Source of the DNA: Psychrobacillus sp048572895
GTDB taxonomy: Bacteria; Bacillota; Bacilli; Bacillales_A; Planococcaceae
Assembly: GCF_048572895.1 (NCBI RefSeq)
Contig: NZ_CP183878.1
Coordinates: forward strand, 1,116,001-1,180,000
Reading direction: 5' to 3'
Length of the DNA: 64,000 bases
The notes under the pieces are model-generated. The model saw nothing but the letters and a program-made list of their open reading frames with translations. It searched no databases and had not been told where the DNA came from. Position numbers and translations under genes: made by a program. This document shows positions 1 through 8,398 of the stretch, one piece after another. Every line of letters begins with the position of its first letter. Positions within the stretch are counted from its first letter, which is position 1.

Positions 1-557
1 TAATTGAAAATGGTGTTCTGCATTTAGGGGAAAATAGACCAGAGGGTTTACAAAAAAAGTTAGATGCCATTTCAAATGACGTCAAGTGGCATTACATAGG
101 TACTTTACAAACAAGAAAAGTTAAATCGGTTATTAACCATATAAATTTCCTGCATTCATTGGACCGGATGAGTTTAGCGGATGAAATTGAGAAAAGAGCC
201 ACCTCCACGAAGGATTGTTTTGTACAAGTAAACGTCTCTGGGGAAGATTCAAAACAAGGTCTTGCTTTTGATGAAGTGGAAGCATTCATAGATCAGCTTA
301 AAAATCATGAACGTATTCGTGTTATTGGATTGATGACAATGGCCCCAAATACGGAAGATGACACAATCATACATGATGTTTTTCGGAGATTGAAACAACT
401 CCAAAGTAAAATTGCTGCTAAACAAATAGCAAATGCACCTTGTACAGAACTTTCCATGGGAATGTCTGGAGACTATGAAATTGCAATAGAAGAAGGTGCT
501 ACTTTTATAAGAATCGGAACAGCATTGGTTGGCAAAGAGAGGGAGGGAATTGTATGA
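1..557 (+). CDS. ylmE: YggS/YlmE-type pyridoxal phosphate homeostasis protein (3' part)
   Basis: The reading frame is open from base 3 and runs off the left edge, so the N-terminus, including the lysine that binds PLP, lies outside the window. Visible family motifs are GENRPEG near the start, WHYIGTLQTRK, a VNVSGEDSKQG strand, LMTMAP and the C-terminal LSMGMSGDYEIAIEEGAT followed by RIGTALVG. The family forms a TIM-barrel that binds PLP without known catalysis and buffers the PLP pool. The gene overlaps sepF by 4 bases (ATGA), as in the B. subtilis ylm cluster, so the two are probably co-translated. The family assignment is certain; only the 5' end is missing. Confidence 0.93.
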   Translation, partial: IENGVLHLGENRPEGLQKKLDAISNDVKWHYIGTLQTRKVKSVINHINFLHSLDRMSLADEIEKRATSTKDCFVQVNVSGEDSKQGLAFDEVEAFIDQLKNHERIRVIGLMTMAPNTEDDTIIHDVFRRLKQLQSKIAAKQIANAPCTELSMGMSGDYEIAIEEGATFIRIGTALVGKEREGIV

Positions 558-1033
558 GCATGAAAAACTGGATGAAAAACTTCTTCTACTTAGACGAAGA
601 GGAGGAAGCATCAGAAGCACAGCAATCGAGACCTCAGCAGCAAAAAACAGTAGATAATAATATAAAACAACAACCAGTAAAGTCTGCACCAAAAGAACGT
701 AAATTCAATACAATTCCTAAGGATACGAACACACCAAATCTCGTTAGTATTCAAAACGTACAAAAGTCATCCAAAGTGATATTGATAGAGCCCCGTGTTT
801 ATGCAGAAGCACAGGATATATCGGAACACTTAAAAAGTAAAAAAGCAGTAATTGTAAACCTGCAGCGTATTGATAAAGAACAGGGAATTCGAATAATCGA
901 CTTTTTAAGTGGAACAGTGTACGCTTTAGGTGGAGATATACAAAGAATAGGTACAGATATATTCCTTTGTGCACCAGACTCAGTTGAAGTCGATGGTGCA
1001 ATATCGGATTATTATTATAACGACCTAGATTAA
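554..1033 (+). CDS. sepF: Cell division protein SepF
   Basis: A 159-residue protein beginning MSMKNWMKNFFYLDEEEE. The N-terminus is the amphipathic membrane-binding helix typical of SepF, followed by a Gln/Pro/Lys-rich linker (about residues 20-65). The C-terminal globular domain (about 72-158) holds the conserved stretches VILIEPRVYAEAQDI, AVIVNLQRID and RIIDFLSGTVYALGGDI. SepF polymerises and anchors FtsZ filaments at the division septum. The ATG at 554 sits in the ylmE stop overlap, behind a GGGAGGGA ribosome site at 540-547; a second ATG at 560 is possible but matches the family less well. Gene order ylmE-sepF-ylmG-ylmH-divIVA supports the call. Confidence 0.96.
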   Translation: MSMKNWMKNFFYLDEEEEASEAQQSRPQQQKTVDNNIKQQPVKSAPKERKFNTIPKDTNTPNLVSIQNVQKSSKVILIEPRVYAEAQDISEHLKSKKAVIVNLQRIDKEQGIRIIDFLSGTVYALGGDIQRIGTDIFLCAPDSVEVDGAISDYYYNDLD

Positions 1034-1051
1034 CAGAGGAGTAATTAACTT

Positions 1052-1315
1052 ATGGGATTAGTTTTATATTTAATAAGTTGGGGTGTTCAGATTTATACGT
1101 ATGCATTAATAGCTTATATTTTAATGTCATGGGTACCGAGCATTCAACAATCGAGTTTTGGTAAGTTTTTAGGAAGAATATGTGAACCATATTTGGAACC
1201 GTTTAGAAAGATTATTCCTCCACTAGGTATGATTGATATCTCACCTATTGTAGCAATTTTTGTATTAAACCTTGCAATGAAGGGTATATATTTTATAGCT
1301 TATACAATTCTCTAA
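1052..1315 (+). CDS. ylmG: YggT family membrane protein (YlmG)
   Basis: An 87-residue protein with two hydrophobic segments (about residues 3-25 and 65-86) flanking the YggT signature: SWVPSIQQSSFGKFLGRICE, then PYLEPFRKIIPPLGMIDISPI. YlmG/YggT proteins are small integral membrane proteins linked to septum and nucleoid organisation, with no known enzymatic activity. The start follows a ribosome site AGAGGAG at 1036-1042. The gene lies 18 bases after sepF and is followed directly by a short terminator-like hairpin, so part of the transcription may end here before ylmH. Confidence 0.93.
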   Translation: MGLVLYLISWGVQIYTYALIAYILMSWVPSIQQSSFGKFLGRICEPYLEPFRKIIPPLGMIDISPIVAIFVLNLAMKGIYFIAYTIL

Positions 1316-1337
1316 CCTCACTTTCGTGGGGTTTTTT
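1316..1337 (+). terminator. Terminator-like hairpin after ylmG
   Basis: A 6-bp stem CCTCAC/GTGGGG (one G-T pair) with loop TTTC is followed by six Ts. It starts right after the ylmG stop and ends 25 bases before ylmH. The stem is short, so it may be only partly efficient. Confidence 0.6.
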
Positions 1338-1362
1338 ACTATACTTGAAAGGGAATACTATA

Positions 1363-2151
1363 ATGGAAAATGTATTGCAACATTTTAGAAAAGAAGAGCA
1401 GCCTTTTATTGAACAGGTAGTGAGTTTGATGCGGGAAGTAGAGGATCGGTATGCTCCTAAGTTAACGGACTTCTTAGATCCTAGACAGCAATTTATCGTT
1501 GATTCGATTCGTAGGCAATATGAGGATATTGGATCTACAGCAGCAGGTACACTAGAACATGCGGAGAGAAAAAGAGTTCTACTGTTTCCTTCTTATTATA
1601 CTCCATCAGATAACGATTTCTCTATGAGAGTAGTAGAAGTCCATTATCCTACTAAATTCGTAACGTTAAAGCATAAGGATGTTCTTGGTTCGATGATGTC
1701 ACTTGGGATTGATCGGAGTAAATTTGGTGATATTCGCGTACAGGACGGTGCTATTCAATTTGTTGTTGCATTAGAGGTGTTGGATTATGTTCGTGCTAAC
1801 TTTACATCCATTGGGAAAGTGAAAGTTCATATAGACGAAATAGAAGATCCAATCGATTATTTTGCACAACAGGAGGAATGGACAACTGAGACTTTAACGG
1901 TTAGTTCTCTTCGGTTAGACACAGTGATTGCCTCAATTTTTAATATTTCTCGTCAAAAATCAGCATCTCTTATACAAAGTGGGAAGGTTAAAGTAAACTG
2001 GTCAGAAAAAGATCAGGTATCTCTTGAACTACAAGAACTTGATTTACTTTCTATAAGAGGACATGGAAGAGTAAAATTAATGATGATCGAAGGAAGAACA
2101 AAAAAAGATAAAGTCCGACTACAAATAGGTAGGTTAGAACTAAAAAGTTAA
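1363..2151 (+). CDS. ylmH: YlmH, S4-domain RNA-binding protein
   Basis: A 262-residue protein from the ATG at 1363, which has a GAAAGGGA ribosome site at 1348-1355 ending 7 bases upstream; an in-frame TTG at 1345 has no such site. The N-terminal 170 residues are the YlmH-specific fold (LTDFLDPRQQFIVDSI; VLGSMMSLGIDRSKFGDI). The C-terminal 70 or so are an S4 RNA-binding domain (LRLDTVIASIFNISRQKSAS; SIRGHGRVKL). Members bind ribosomal RNA on obstructed 50S subunits in the ribosome quality control pathway. The RqcH homologue of that pathway is also in this window (35333-37018). Length is close to the B. subtilis protein. Confidence 0.94.
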   Translation: MENVLQHFRKEEQPFIEQVVSLMREVEDRYAPKLTDFLDPRQQFIVDSIRRQYEDIGSTAAGTLEHAERKRVLLFPSYYTPSDNDFSMRVVEVHYPTKFVTLKHKDVLGSMMSLGIDRSKFGDIRVQDGAIQFVVALEVLDYVRANFTSIGKVKVHIDEIEDPIDYFAQQEEWTTETLTVSSLRLDTVIASIFNISRQKSASLIQSGKVKVNWSEKDQVSLELQELDLLSIRGHGRVKLMMIEGRTKKDKVRLQIGRLELKS

Positions 2152-2239
2152 TTTTTATAAGAATATTTCAAATTTAGATGTATTCATCTTCTTAGAAATG
2201 TATAATGGTAGAAAGAATAGTAGTAAAGGAGATGTTAAA

Positions 2240-2749
2240 ATGCCACTAACACCACTTGATATACATAACAAGGAATTTAGTAAAGGATTTAGAGGATACA
2301 ATGAAGACGAAGTAAATGAATTCCTTGATCAAATAATGAAAGACCTTGAAATTTTGATGAAAGAAAAAAAGGAATTAGAAACAAAGCTTAAAACTTCAAG
2401 CGAAAAGGTTGGTCATTTTACTTCGATTGAGGAAACACTACATAAGTCAATTGTCGTTGCTCAAGAGGCTGCTGAGGAAGTACGTCGCAATTCACAAAAA
2501 GAAGCAAAGCTTATTGTGAAAGAGGCGGAAAAAAATGCTGACCGAATTGTCAATGAGGCTCTAACAAAAGCTAGAAGGATTGCATTGGAAATCGAGGACT
2601 TGAAAAAACAATCGAAGGTTTTCCGAAATCGTTTTAAAATGTTAGTAGAAGCCCAACTAGACTTGATCAATACAGATGACTGGAATCATTTAATGGAATA
2701 TGATGTGGATACAGAAGCGATTAATCGTATAACGGTTACAGAAGATTAA
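2240..2749 (+). CDS. divIVA: Cell division initiation protein DivIVA
   Basis: A 169-residue protein starting MPLTPLDIHNKEFSKGF, the conserved membrane-binding N-terminus of DivIVA, then RGYNEDEVNEFLDQI. Residues 35-145 are predominantly charged coiled coil. DivIVA recognises negatively curved membrane at poles and septa and recruits MinJ/MinCD and sporulation proteins. The ATG at 2240 has a ribosome site AAAGGAG (2225-2231) at good spacing; the in-frame upstream start at 2198 would add a non-homologous extension and is rejected. A TATAAT hexamer at 2201-2206 may be the -10 box of a local promoter, although no convincing -35 is seen. Confidence 0.96.
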   Translation: MPLTPLDIHNKEFSKGFRGYNEDEVNEFLDQIMKDLEILMKEKKELETKLKTSSEKVGHFTSIEETLHKSIVVAQEAAEEVRRNSQKEAKLIVKEAEKNADRIVNEALTKARRIALEIEDLKKQSKVFRNRFKMLVEAQLDLINTDDWNHLMEYDVDTEAINRITVTED

Positions 2750-2755
2750 CATCTC

Positions 2756-2784
2756 TTGACTCGTAGCCATACTTTACCTATAAT
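2756..2784 (+). promoter_or_regulatory. SigA promoter of the ileS T-box leader
   Basis: TTGACT (2756-2761), a 17-base spacer and a perfect TATAAT (2779-2784). Transcription would start near 2791, giving a leader of about 300 bases before ileS. Confidence 0.8.
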
Positions 2785-2790
2785 AATTCA

Positions 2791-3040
2791 TATCATATAA
2801 TATGCGTAGAAAAAGACGTCTAGATTAGATTTCGACAAAGCGACTTGAGGATGGTGAGAGCTCAAGAAGAAAAACTTTTTTAGATTATCACTTTGGAGCA
2901 AGGACACTGAACTTCTAGTAAGTGTCTTCGGTTAATGCCCCGTTATGGCATTCTAAGCGGCGATTTTTAAGCGAAATCGCAAGTAGGGTGGTACCGCGAG
3001 CATAACTCCTCGTCCCTTTTTGGGATGTGGAGTTTTTTTG
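2791..3040 (+). promoter_or_regulatory. T-box riboswitch, isoleucine type, with terminator
   Basis: The leader contains the T-box sequence AGGGTGGTACCGCG at 2985-2998, which pairs with the uncharged tRNA acceptor end. It is followed by a terminator at 3004-3039 (AACTCC...GGAGTT with an inner CGTCCC/GGGATG stem and seven Ts). In stem I a GATGGTGAGAG bulge segment is visible at about 2850, and a plausible ATC isoleucine specifier lies at 2887-2889. Uncharged tRNA-Ile should stabilise the antiterminator and switch on ileS. The T-box and terminator are seen directly; the specifier position is inferred from its place in the stem. Confidence 0.93.
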
Positions 3041-3094
3041 TTTTAGGCACACTTTAGACAGTACTCATGTTTTTATTAATCAGGAGGTAATATG

Positions 3095-5845
3095 ATGGAA
3101 TACAAAGACACATTATTAATGCCAAAGACAGATTTCCCTATGCGCGGAAATCTACCAGTGAAAGAATTAGATATTCAAGCAAAATGGGCAGAGCAAGATA
3201 TTTATAAAAAGGTACAGGACCATACAAAAGGTCGACCATTTTTTGTGTTGCATGATGGACCACCTTATGCGAACGGTGATCTTCATATGGGTCACGCATT
3301 AAATAAAGTATTAAAAGATATGATTGTACGTCATAAGTCGATGTCAGGCTTCCACGCACCTTATGTTCCAGGCTGGGATACACATGGTCTTCCAATCGAG
3401 CAAGCACTAACGAATAAAGGTGTAAAACGTAAAGAAATGTCTTTAGCAGAGTTTAGAAAGCTTTGTGAAGAATATGCATATCAACAAATTGACAATCAAC
3501 GCTCCCAATTCAAACGTCTGGGTGTTCGTGGTGATTGGGATAATCCATATGTTACATTGACTCCTACGTTTGAATCACGTCAAATCGAAGTATTCGGTGC
3601 AATGGCTAAAAAAGGATATATTTATAAAGGATTAAAGCCTGTTTACTGGTCACCATCAAGTGAATCCGCACTCGCTGAGGCTGAAATTGAATATCAAGAT
3701 AAAAAATCACCATCTATTTATGTAAGCTTTGAGGTGACAGAGGGTAAAGGTGTGTTGGAAGAAGGTACAAAATTTATCATTTGGACTACAACACCATGGA
3801 CAATTCCTGCAAACCTAGCTATTTCCTTACATCCAAAAGTGGAGTATGCAGTTGTAAATACGAACGGTTCTAAATTTGTTGTTGCCTTAGATTTAGTAAA
3901 ATCTGTAGCAGAAGAACTAGGCTGGGAAGAATACACTGTAGAACGTACGCTTGAAGGGAAGGAAATGGATCGCCTAGTTGCAAAACATCCATTATACGAT
4001 CGTGATTCTCTTATCATTCTAGGAGAGCATGTAACTACTGAGTCTGGTACTGGTTGTGTTCATACAGCCCCTGGTCACGGGGAAGATGACTTTTACGTTG
4101 GTAAAGCTTACGGCTTAGATGTTCTTTGTCCAGTTGATGACCGCGGTGTTATGACTGCTGAGGCACCTGGTTTTGAAGGATTATTTTATGACACAGCTAA
4201 CAAAGCTATTACAGAAGCACTAGAGGCTGTTGGTGCACTTGAAAAACTTACATTCTTTACACATTCATATCCGCATGACTGGCGTACAAAAAAACCAGTT
4301 ATTTATCGTGCTACTGCACAGTGGTTTGCTTCTATTGAAGCATTTAGAGATGAATTATTACAAGCAATTCGAGATACAAAATTCACTCCTGCATGGGGAG
4401 AGACTCGTCTTTTTAACATGATTCGTGATCGTGGAGACTGGTGTATTTCTCGCCAACGTGTGTGGGGAGTTCCAATTCCAGTATTTTATGGAGAAGATGG
4501 AGAACCAATTCTAACAGAAGAAACTATTTCACATGTTTCTAAATTATTCCGTGAGCACGGTTCTAATATTTGGTTTGAAAAAGAAGCGAAGGAATTACTA
4601 CCAGAAGGATTCACACATACAGGAAGTCCAAATGGTATCTTTACGAAAGAAACAGATATTATGGATGTATGGTTTGATTCGGGTTCATCTCATCAAGGTG
4701 TGTTAGAAGAACGTGATGATTTAGTATTCCCAGCTGACTTATATCTTGAAGGCTCCGATCAGTATCGTGGTTGGTTTAACTCTTCGTTAATCACGAGTAC
4801 GGCGATGTTTGGTCACGCTCCTTATAAAGGTTTGTTAAGTCATGGTTTCACTTTAGATGGCAATGGTCGTAAAATGAGTAAGTCATTAGGAAACGTTATC
4901 GTTCCTTCTAAAGTTATAAATCAATTAGGTGCAGACATTGTACGTTTATGGGTAGCTTCTGTTGATTATACAGCGGATGTACGTGTTTCTGATGCGATCT
5001 TCAAACAAGTATCCGAAGTATATCGTAAAATCCGTAATACGTTCCGATTCTTACATGGTAATATCAGTGATTTCCATCCTGTTAATAATCGTGTGGAATT
5101 TAAAGATCTTCGTGAAGTAGATCAATATATGTACATGAAGCTACAAGAAGTTATTACGACTGTAAGAGCCGCTTACGATCGCTATGATTTTGCAAGTGTA
5201 TACCATACAGTGAATAACTTTGTGTCAAGTGAACTAAGTTCATTCTACTTGGATATTGCGAAAGATGTTGTATATATCTATGGAGAGGATCATCCTGATC
5301 GTCGCGCAATGCAAACAGTAATGTATGATACATTAATAGCGTTATTAAAATTAGTAACACCGATCCTGCCGCATACGACTGATGAGCTTTGGGCTTATTT
5401 AGAGCATGAAACAGCAGAAAGTGTTCAATTAACGGATATGCCAGAAGCAGTAGATTATCCTGAATTCAAAGAGTTAGCTGCTAAGTGGGATAAAATTATG
5501 GAATTACGTGATGATGTTCTAAAAGCATTAGAAGAAGCACGTAATGCAAAAACAATCGGTAAATCATTAGAAGCAAAAGTAGCTTTATATGTAAATGATG
5601 ACTATAAAGCATTATTTGAAACGGATGCGATTGACTTCGCTCAATTGTTCATCGTTTCTAAGTTTGAATTGGGCGGTACTCCAGCTGAAGCACCTGCAAA
5701 CAGCTTAGCATTAGAACATGCTTCTGTTGTAGTAGAAAAAGCAGATGGTGAAAAATGTGAGCGTTGCTGGACAATTTCCGAAACAGTTGGAACAAGTGAA
5801 GCACACCCAACTTTATGTGAACGTTGCGCAGAGGTCGTTAAGTAA
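3095..5845 (+). CDS. ileS: Isoleucine--tRNA ligase
   Basis: A 916-residue class I aminoacyl-tRNA synthetase that charges tRNA-Ile in the cytoplasm. The HIGH motif is HMGH at residues 64-67 inside GPPYANGDLHMGHALNK, and the KMSKS motif is at 593-597. The editing (CP1) domain is between them (TTPWTIPANLAI; HTAPGHGEDDF). The C-terminus carries the CERCW and CERC zinc-binding pairs of the bacterial type. ATG at 3095 is preferred over 3092 because it is 7 bases from the AGGAGG site (3082-3087) and matches the family N-terminus M-E/D-Y/F-K-D-T-L-L-M-P. Expression is controlled by the upstream isoleucine T-box. Confidence 0.97.
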   Translation: MEYKDTLLMPKTDFPMRGNLPVKELDIQAKWAEQDIYKKVQDHTKGRPFFVLHDGPPYANGDLHMGHALNKVLKDMIVRHKSMSGFHAPYVPGWDTHGLPIEQALTNKGVKRKEMSLAEFRKLCEEYAYQQIDNQRSQFKRLGVRGDWDNPYVTLTPTFESRQIEVFGAMAKKGYIYKGLKPVYWSPSSESALAEAEIEYQDKKSPSIYVSFEVTEGKGVLEEGTKFIIWTTTPWTIPANLAISLHPKVEYAVVNTNGSKFVVALDLVKSVAEELGWEEYTVERTLEGKEMDRLVAKHPLYDRDSLIILGEHVTTESGTGCVHTAPGHGEDDFYVGKAYGLDVLCPVDDRGVMTAEAPGFEGLFYDTANKAITEALEAVGALEKLTFFTHSYPHDWRTKKPVIYRATAQWFASIEAFRDELLQAIRDTKFTPAWGETRLFNMIRDRGDWCISRQRVWGVPIPVFYGEDGEPILTEETISHVSKLFREHGSNIWFEKEAKELLPEGFTHTGSPNGIFTKETDIMDVWFDSGSSHQGVLEERDDLVFPADLYLEGSDQYRGWFNSSLITSTAMFGHAPYKGLLSHGFTLDGNGRKMSKSLGNVIVPSKVINQLGADIVRLWVASVDYTADVRVSDAIFKQVSEVYRKIRNTFRFLHGNISDFHPVNNRVEFKDLREVDQYMYMKLQEVITTVRAAYDRYDFASVYHTVNNFVSSELSSFYLDIAKDVVYIYGEDHPDRRAMQTVMYDTLIALLKLVTPILPHTTDELWAYLEHETAESVQLTDMPEAVDYPEFKELAAKWDKIMELRDDVLKALEEARNAKTIGKSLEAKVALYVNDDYKALFETDAIDFAQLFIVSKFELGGTPAEAPANSLALEHASVVVEKADGEKCERCWTISETVGTSEAHPTLCERCAEVVK

Positions 5846-5860
5846 ATAAGTAAAGTGAAA

Positions 5861-5893
5861 AAATGTGGTCCTTTTATAGGACCGCATTTTTTT
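5861..5893 (+). terminator. Rho-independent terminator of ileS
   Basis: A 12-bp stem (5861-5872 with 5878-5889, one G-T pair and otherwise perfect) around the loop TTTAT, followed by a T run. It separates ileS from the repeat array and lspA. Confidence 0.9.
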
Positions 5894-5923
5894 AATACTA
5901 TTGACATGTGAAATCGTGTGGAG

Positions 5924-6056
5924 AGCCCTTAACTTGGAGAAATAGCCCATAAATATTCGCAAACAGTCCATAAATCATCATTGATCGATCTTAAATTTCC
6001 ATAAAGCCCTTAAATGCCCTGACTTAGCCCATAAGTACTGCGATATAGTCCATAAC
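5924..6056 (+). repeat. 21-bp-period AGCCCATAAA array, copy 1
   Basis: Cores matching AGCCCATAA or one to two changes from it start at 5924 (AGCCCTTAA), 5944 (AGCCCATAA), 5965 (AGTCCATAA), about 5987 (degenerate), 6005 (AGCCCTTAA), 6026 (AGCCCATAA) and 6047 (AGTCCATAA). The spacing is 20-21 bases and the intervening 11 bases are not conserved. The array fills most of the 304-base gap between the ileS terminator and lspA, where B. subtilis has ylyA. A second array of seven units is at 52809-52943. No gene or promoter was recognised inside it. Function unknown. Confidence 0.85.
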
Positions 6057-6197
6057 AACAGGATTCTACGAATGCTAATAGGGCACCATCCGCTTGTAAA
6101 ATTTCACCTGCTCTTTTACGGATTGTAGGGTCTGTGTTAAACTAGGTGAAGAGTGTTCAATTTTGCTGTAAAGAATTTGTTATGTGGGGGAAATAAT

Positions 6198-6674
6198 GTG
6201 TGGAAATTTTATGGACTCGCGGCTTTTGTCATTGCGTTAGATCAATGGACAAAATGGCTAGTCGTTAAAAATATGATACTTGGTGAAAGAATTATTATGT
6301 GGGACCCTTACCTAGCGCTACTTTCTCATCGAAATAGAGGAGCAGCCTGGGGCATTCTACAAGGGAAAATAGGATTCTTTACCATTATCACTGTCATCGT
6401 CATCATTGGAATTATCTATTATTTTCATAAAGAAGCAAAAGGAAAACCAATATTTCAAGCTGGTTTGATGATGCTGCTTGGAGGAGCAATAGGGAATTTT
6501 ATTGACCGACTTTGGAGAGGCGAAGTGGTAGATTTCGTCGATGTTTTAATACCTATTATCAATTACGATTTTCCTATCTTTAATGTAGCGGATGCTGCAC
6601 TAACTATTGGGGTTGTAATTATAATATTATTCGTATTTCAGGAAGAACGAGCTGAAAAGAAAAAGGTGAAGTAA
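6198..6674 (+). CDS. lspA: Lipoprotein signal peptidase (SPase II)
   Basis: A 158-residue membrane aspartyl protease that removes the signal peptide from prolipoproteins after diacylglyceryl modification. Four hydrophobic segments are visible. The conserved blocks are DQWTKW near the start, NRGAAWGIL, GGAIGNFIDRLWRGEVVDFV (first catalytic Asp in the N-x-x-D motif) and FPIFNVADAALTIG (second Asp). The start is placed at the GTG at 6198 (MWKFYGLAAFVIALDQ), with a GGGGGAA site just upstream. A GTG at 6153 would add a 15-residue extension of unusual composition. The stop shares one base with the rluD start (TAATG). Confidence 0.94.
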   Translation: MWKFYGLAAFVIALDQWTKWLVVKNMILGERIIMWDPYLALLSHRNRGAAWGILQGKIGFFTIITVIVIIGIIYYFHKEAKGKPIFQAGLMMLLGGAIGNFIDRLWRGEVVDFVDVLIPIINYDFPIFNVADAALTIGVVIIILFVFQEERAEKKKVK

Positions 6675-7600
6675 TGGAAGATTTAACATTTATTATTGAA
6701 AATGAACAAGCAAAAGAGCGTATTGATAAAGCAATTGCATCTTTTGAGTCAGATTGGTCACGTACACAAATCCAAAACTTTATTAAAGATGGTTTTGTAA
6801 AGGTGAACAATGAACCGGCCAAAACAAGTTATAAAGTGAAAGCAGGAGATGTTATTGTCGTTACACCTCCAGATGCTATACCACTTGATATTGTTGCGGA
6901 GAATTTGAACTTAGAAATCATTTATGAGGATGAGGATGTAGTAGTTGTCTATAAACCTCGCGGAATGGTAGTACATCCTGCACCAGGACATACTACTGGA
7001 ACGCTAGTAAATGGTCTGATGTATCAGATTAAAGATTTATCTGGTATTAATGGGGTTATGCGTCCCGGAATTGTCCATCGTATTGATAAAGATACGACAG
7101 GTCTTTTGATGGTAGCTAAAAATGACGTTGCGCATGTCTCGTTAGTGGATCAACTTGTAAAGAAAACAGTTACTCGTAAATACACTGCACTTGTGCACGG
7201 TCGTATTGCGCATGATAAAGGGACAATTGATGCTCCTATTGCTCGTGACAAGAAAGAAAGACAAAGTATGGCGGTAGTGGATAATGGAAAACATGCTGTA
7301 ACACATTTCCGTGTAATAGAAAGATTTGATAAATTTTCGTTAGTTGAGTGCCAATTAGAAACTGGACGTACTCATCAAATTCGTGTGCATATGAAATATA
7401 TTGGTTACCCACTTGCTGGGGATCCAAAATATGGTCCGAAAAAAACGATCAATTTTGACGGACAAGTTTTACACGCGGGACTATTAGGTTTTATTCACCC
7501 AAAAACGGGAGAATACTTAGAGTTCACGTACCCACTTCCAGAGGATTTTACTAATTTGATACAAGATTTAAAAAATCAATCATTGATTAATGAAGAATAG
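6674..7600 (+). CDS. ylyB: RluD-family 23S rRNA pseudouridine synthase (YlyB)
   Basis: A 308-residue protein with an N-terminal S4 RNA-binding domain (residues 10-75, RIDKAIASF...FVKVNN) and a pseudouridine synthase domain. The catalytic aspartate is in the motif VHRIDKDTTGLLMVAK, and the family C-terminal block ECQLETGRTHQIRVHMKYIG is present. It isomerises uridines in large-subunit rRNA; the exact positions cannot be read from sequence. The place between lspA and pyrR is the same as for B. subtilis ylyB. Its last codons contain the predicted pyr operon promoter. Confidence 0.93.
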   Translation: MEDLTFIIENEQAKERIDKAIASFESDWSRTQIQNFIKDGFVKVNNEPAKTSYKVKAGDVIVVTPPDAIPLDIVAENLNLEIIYEDEDVVVVYKPRGMVVHPAPGHTTGTLVNGLMYQIKDLSGINGVMRPGIVHRIDKDTTGLLMVAKNDVAHVSLVDQLVKKTVTRKYTALVHGRIAHDKGTIDAPIARDKKERQSMAVVDNGKHAVTHFRVIERFDKFSLVECQLETGRTHQIRVHMKYIGYPLAGDPKYGPKKTINFDGQVLHAGLLGFIHPKTGEYLEFTYPLPEDFTNLIQDLKNQSLINEE

Positions 7601-7611
7601 TACATTATAAT
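7583..7611 (+). promoter_or_regulatory. SigA promoter of the pyr operon
   Basis: TTGATT (7583-7588), a 17-base spacer and a perfect TATAAT (7606-7611). It overlaps the end of the rluD-type gene. The predicted start near 7618 precedes the PyrR attenuator by about 50 bases. Confidence 0.75.
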
Positions 7612-7669
7612 AAGAAAAACGCAAGCATCTATACTGCTGCGATAATTGTTTTTAAAACTATATAGCTTA

Positions 7670-7806
7670 ACCTTTAATAACAGTCCAGAGAGGCTGAGAA
7701 GGTATATGTGAACGTGACGAACTATTAATCTGCGGATTTATGGGAATCACTCTACGTTATTACGCATTTACAACCTTCTGGCTCTCGAGCTTAGAAGGTT
7801 TTTTGT
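7670..7806 (+). promoter_or_regulatory. PyrR-dependent pyr leader attenuator
   Basis: An anti-antiterminator hairpin closes with ACCTT (7670-7674) and AAGGT (7699-7703). Its loop carries the PyrR-binding consensus AGTCCAGAGAGGCT (7682-7695). Downstream is a terminator with AACCTTCT (7772-7779) and AGAAGGTT (7793-7800) followed by Ts. In B. subtilis, UMP-bound PyrR stabilises the first hairpin so that the terminator forms. Both elements are seen directly and precede pyrR, the regulator gene. Confidence 0.92.
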
Positions 7807-7830
7807 TTTATTTAGAGAGGATGAGGGTTG

Positions 7831-8370
7831 ATGGGAGAAAAAGCAAATATTCTAGATGAGCAAGCGATTAATCGAGCACTCACAAGAATTGCACATGAAA
7901 TTATTGAGCGTAACAGAGGAATTGAAGAGTGTATTTTAGTAGGCATAAAAACTAGAGGAGCATTTTTAGCACAGCGTTTGGCGGATCGAATCGAACGTAT
8001 TGAAGGCAAGCCGATAAAAACAGGAGAGCTTGATATTACACTATATAGAGATGATCTTTCTTTGAAGAATGGTACGGATGAGCCATTAGTACAGCAAGTG
8101 GATATAACACATGATGTAAAGGATAAAAAAGTTATTCTGGTGGATGATGTGTTATATACAGGTCGAACTGTCCGAGCAGCGATGGATGCAGTAATGGATT
8201 TAGGTAGACCGTCTCAAATACAATTAGCAGTTTTAATCGATAGAGGGCACCGTGAGCTACCAATTCGAGCAGATTATGTTGGAAAAAATATACCTACCTC
8301 TAGCAGCGAAAGAATCGTTGTAAAAGTGACGGAAACAGACGAAGTAGATGCAGTGACCATTTATGAATAA
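7831..8370 (+). CDS. pyrR: PyrR, pyr mRNA-binding attenuator / uracil phosphoribosyltransferase
   Basis: A 179-residue type I phosphoribosyltransferase-fold protein with the PRPP loop VILVDDVLYTGRTVRAAMDA at about residues 107-126. It represses the operon by binding the leader RNA when UMP is high and also converts uracil plus PRPP to UMP. The ATG at 7831 is chosen over TTG at 7828; a GAGAGG site lies at 7815-7820. The gene is followed after 28 bases by pyrP with no attenuator between them, unlike B. subtilis. Confidence 0.96.
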   Translation: MGEKANILDEQAINRALTRIAHEIIERNRGIEECILVGIKTRGAFLAQRLADRIERIEGKPIKTGELDITLYRDDLSLKNGTDEPLVQQVDITHDVKDKKVILVDDVLYTGRTVRAAMDAVMDLGRPSQIQLAVLIDRGHRELPIRADYVGKNIPTSSSERIVVKVTETDEVDAVTIYE

Positions 8371-8398
8371 AAATCTATTTAAAAGGTAGGGAAAATTC

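Noticed and set aside
5924..6056. CRISPR array
   Set aside because: The repeats are about 10 bases with 11-base spacers, well below CRISPR sizes, and no cas gene is near.
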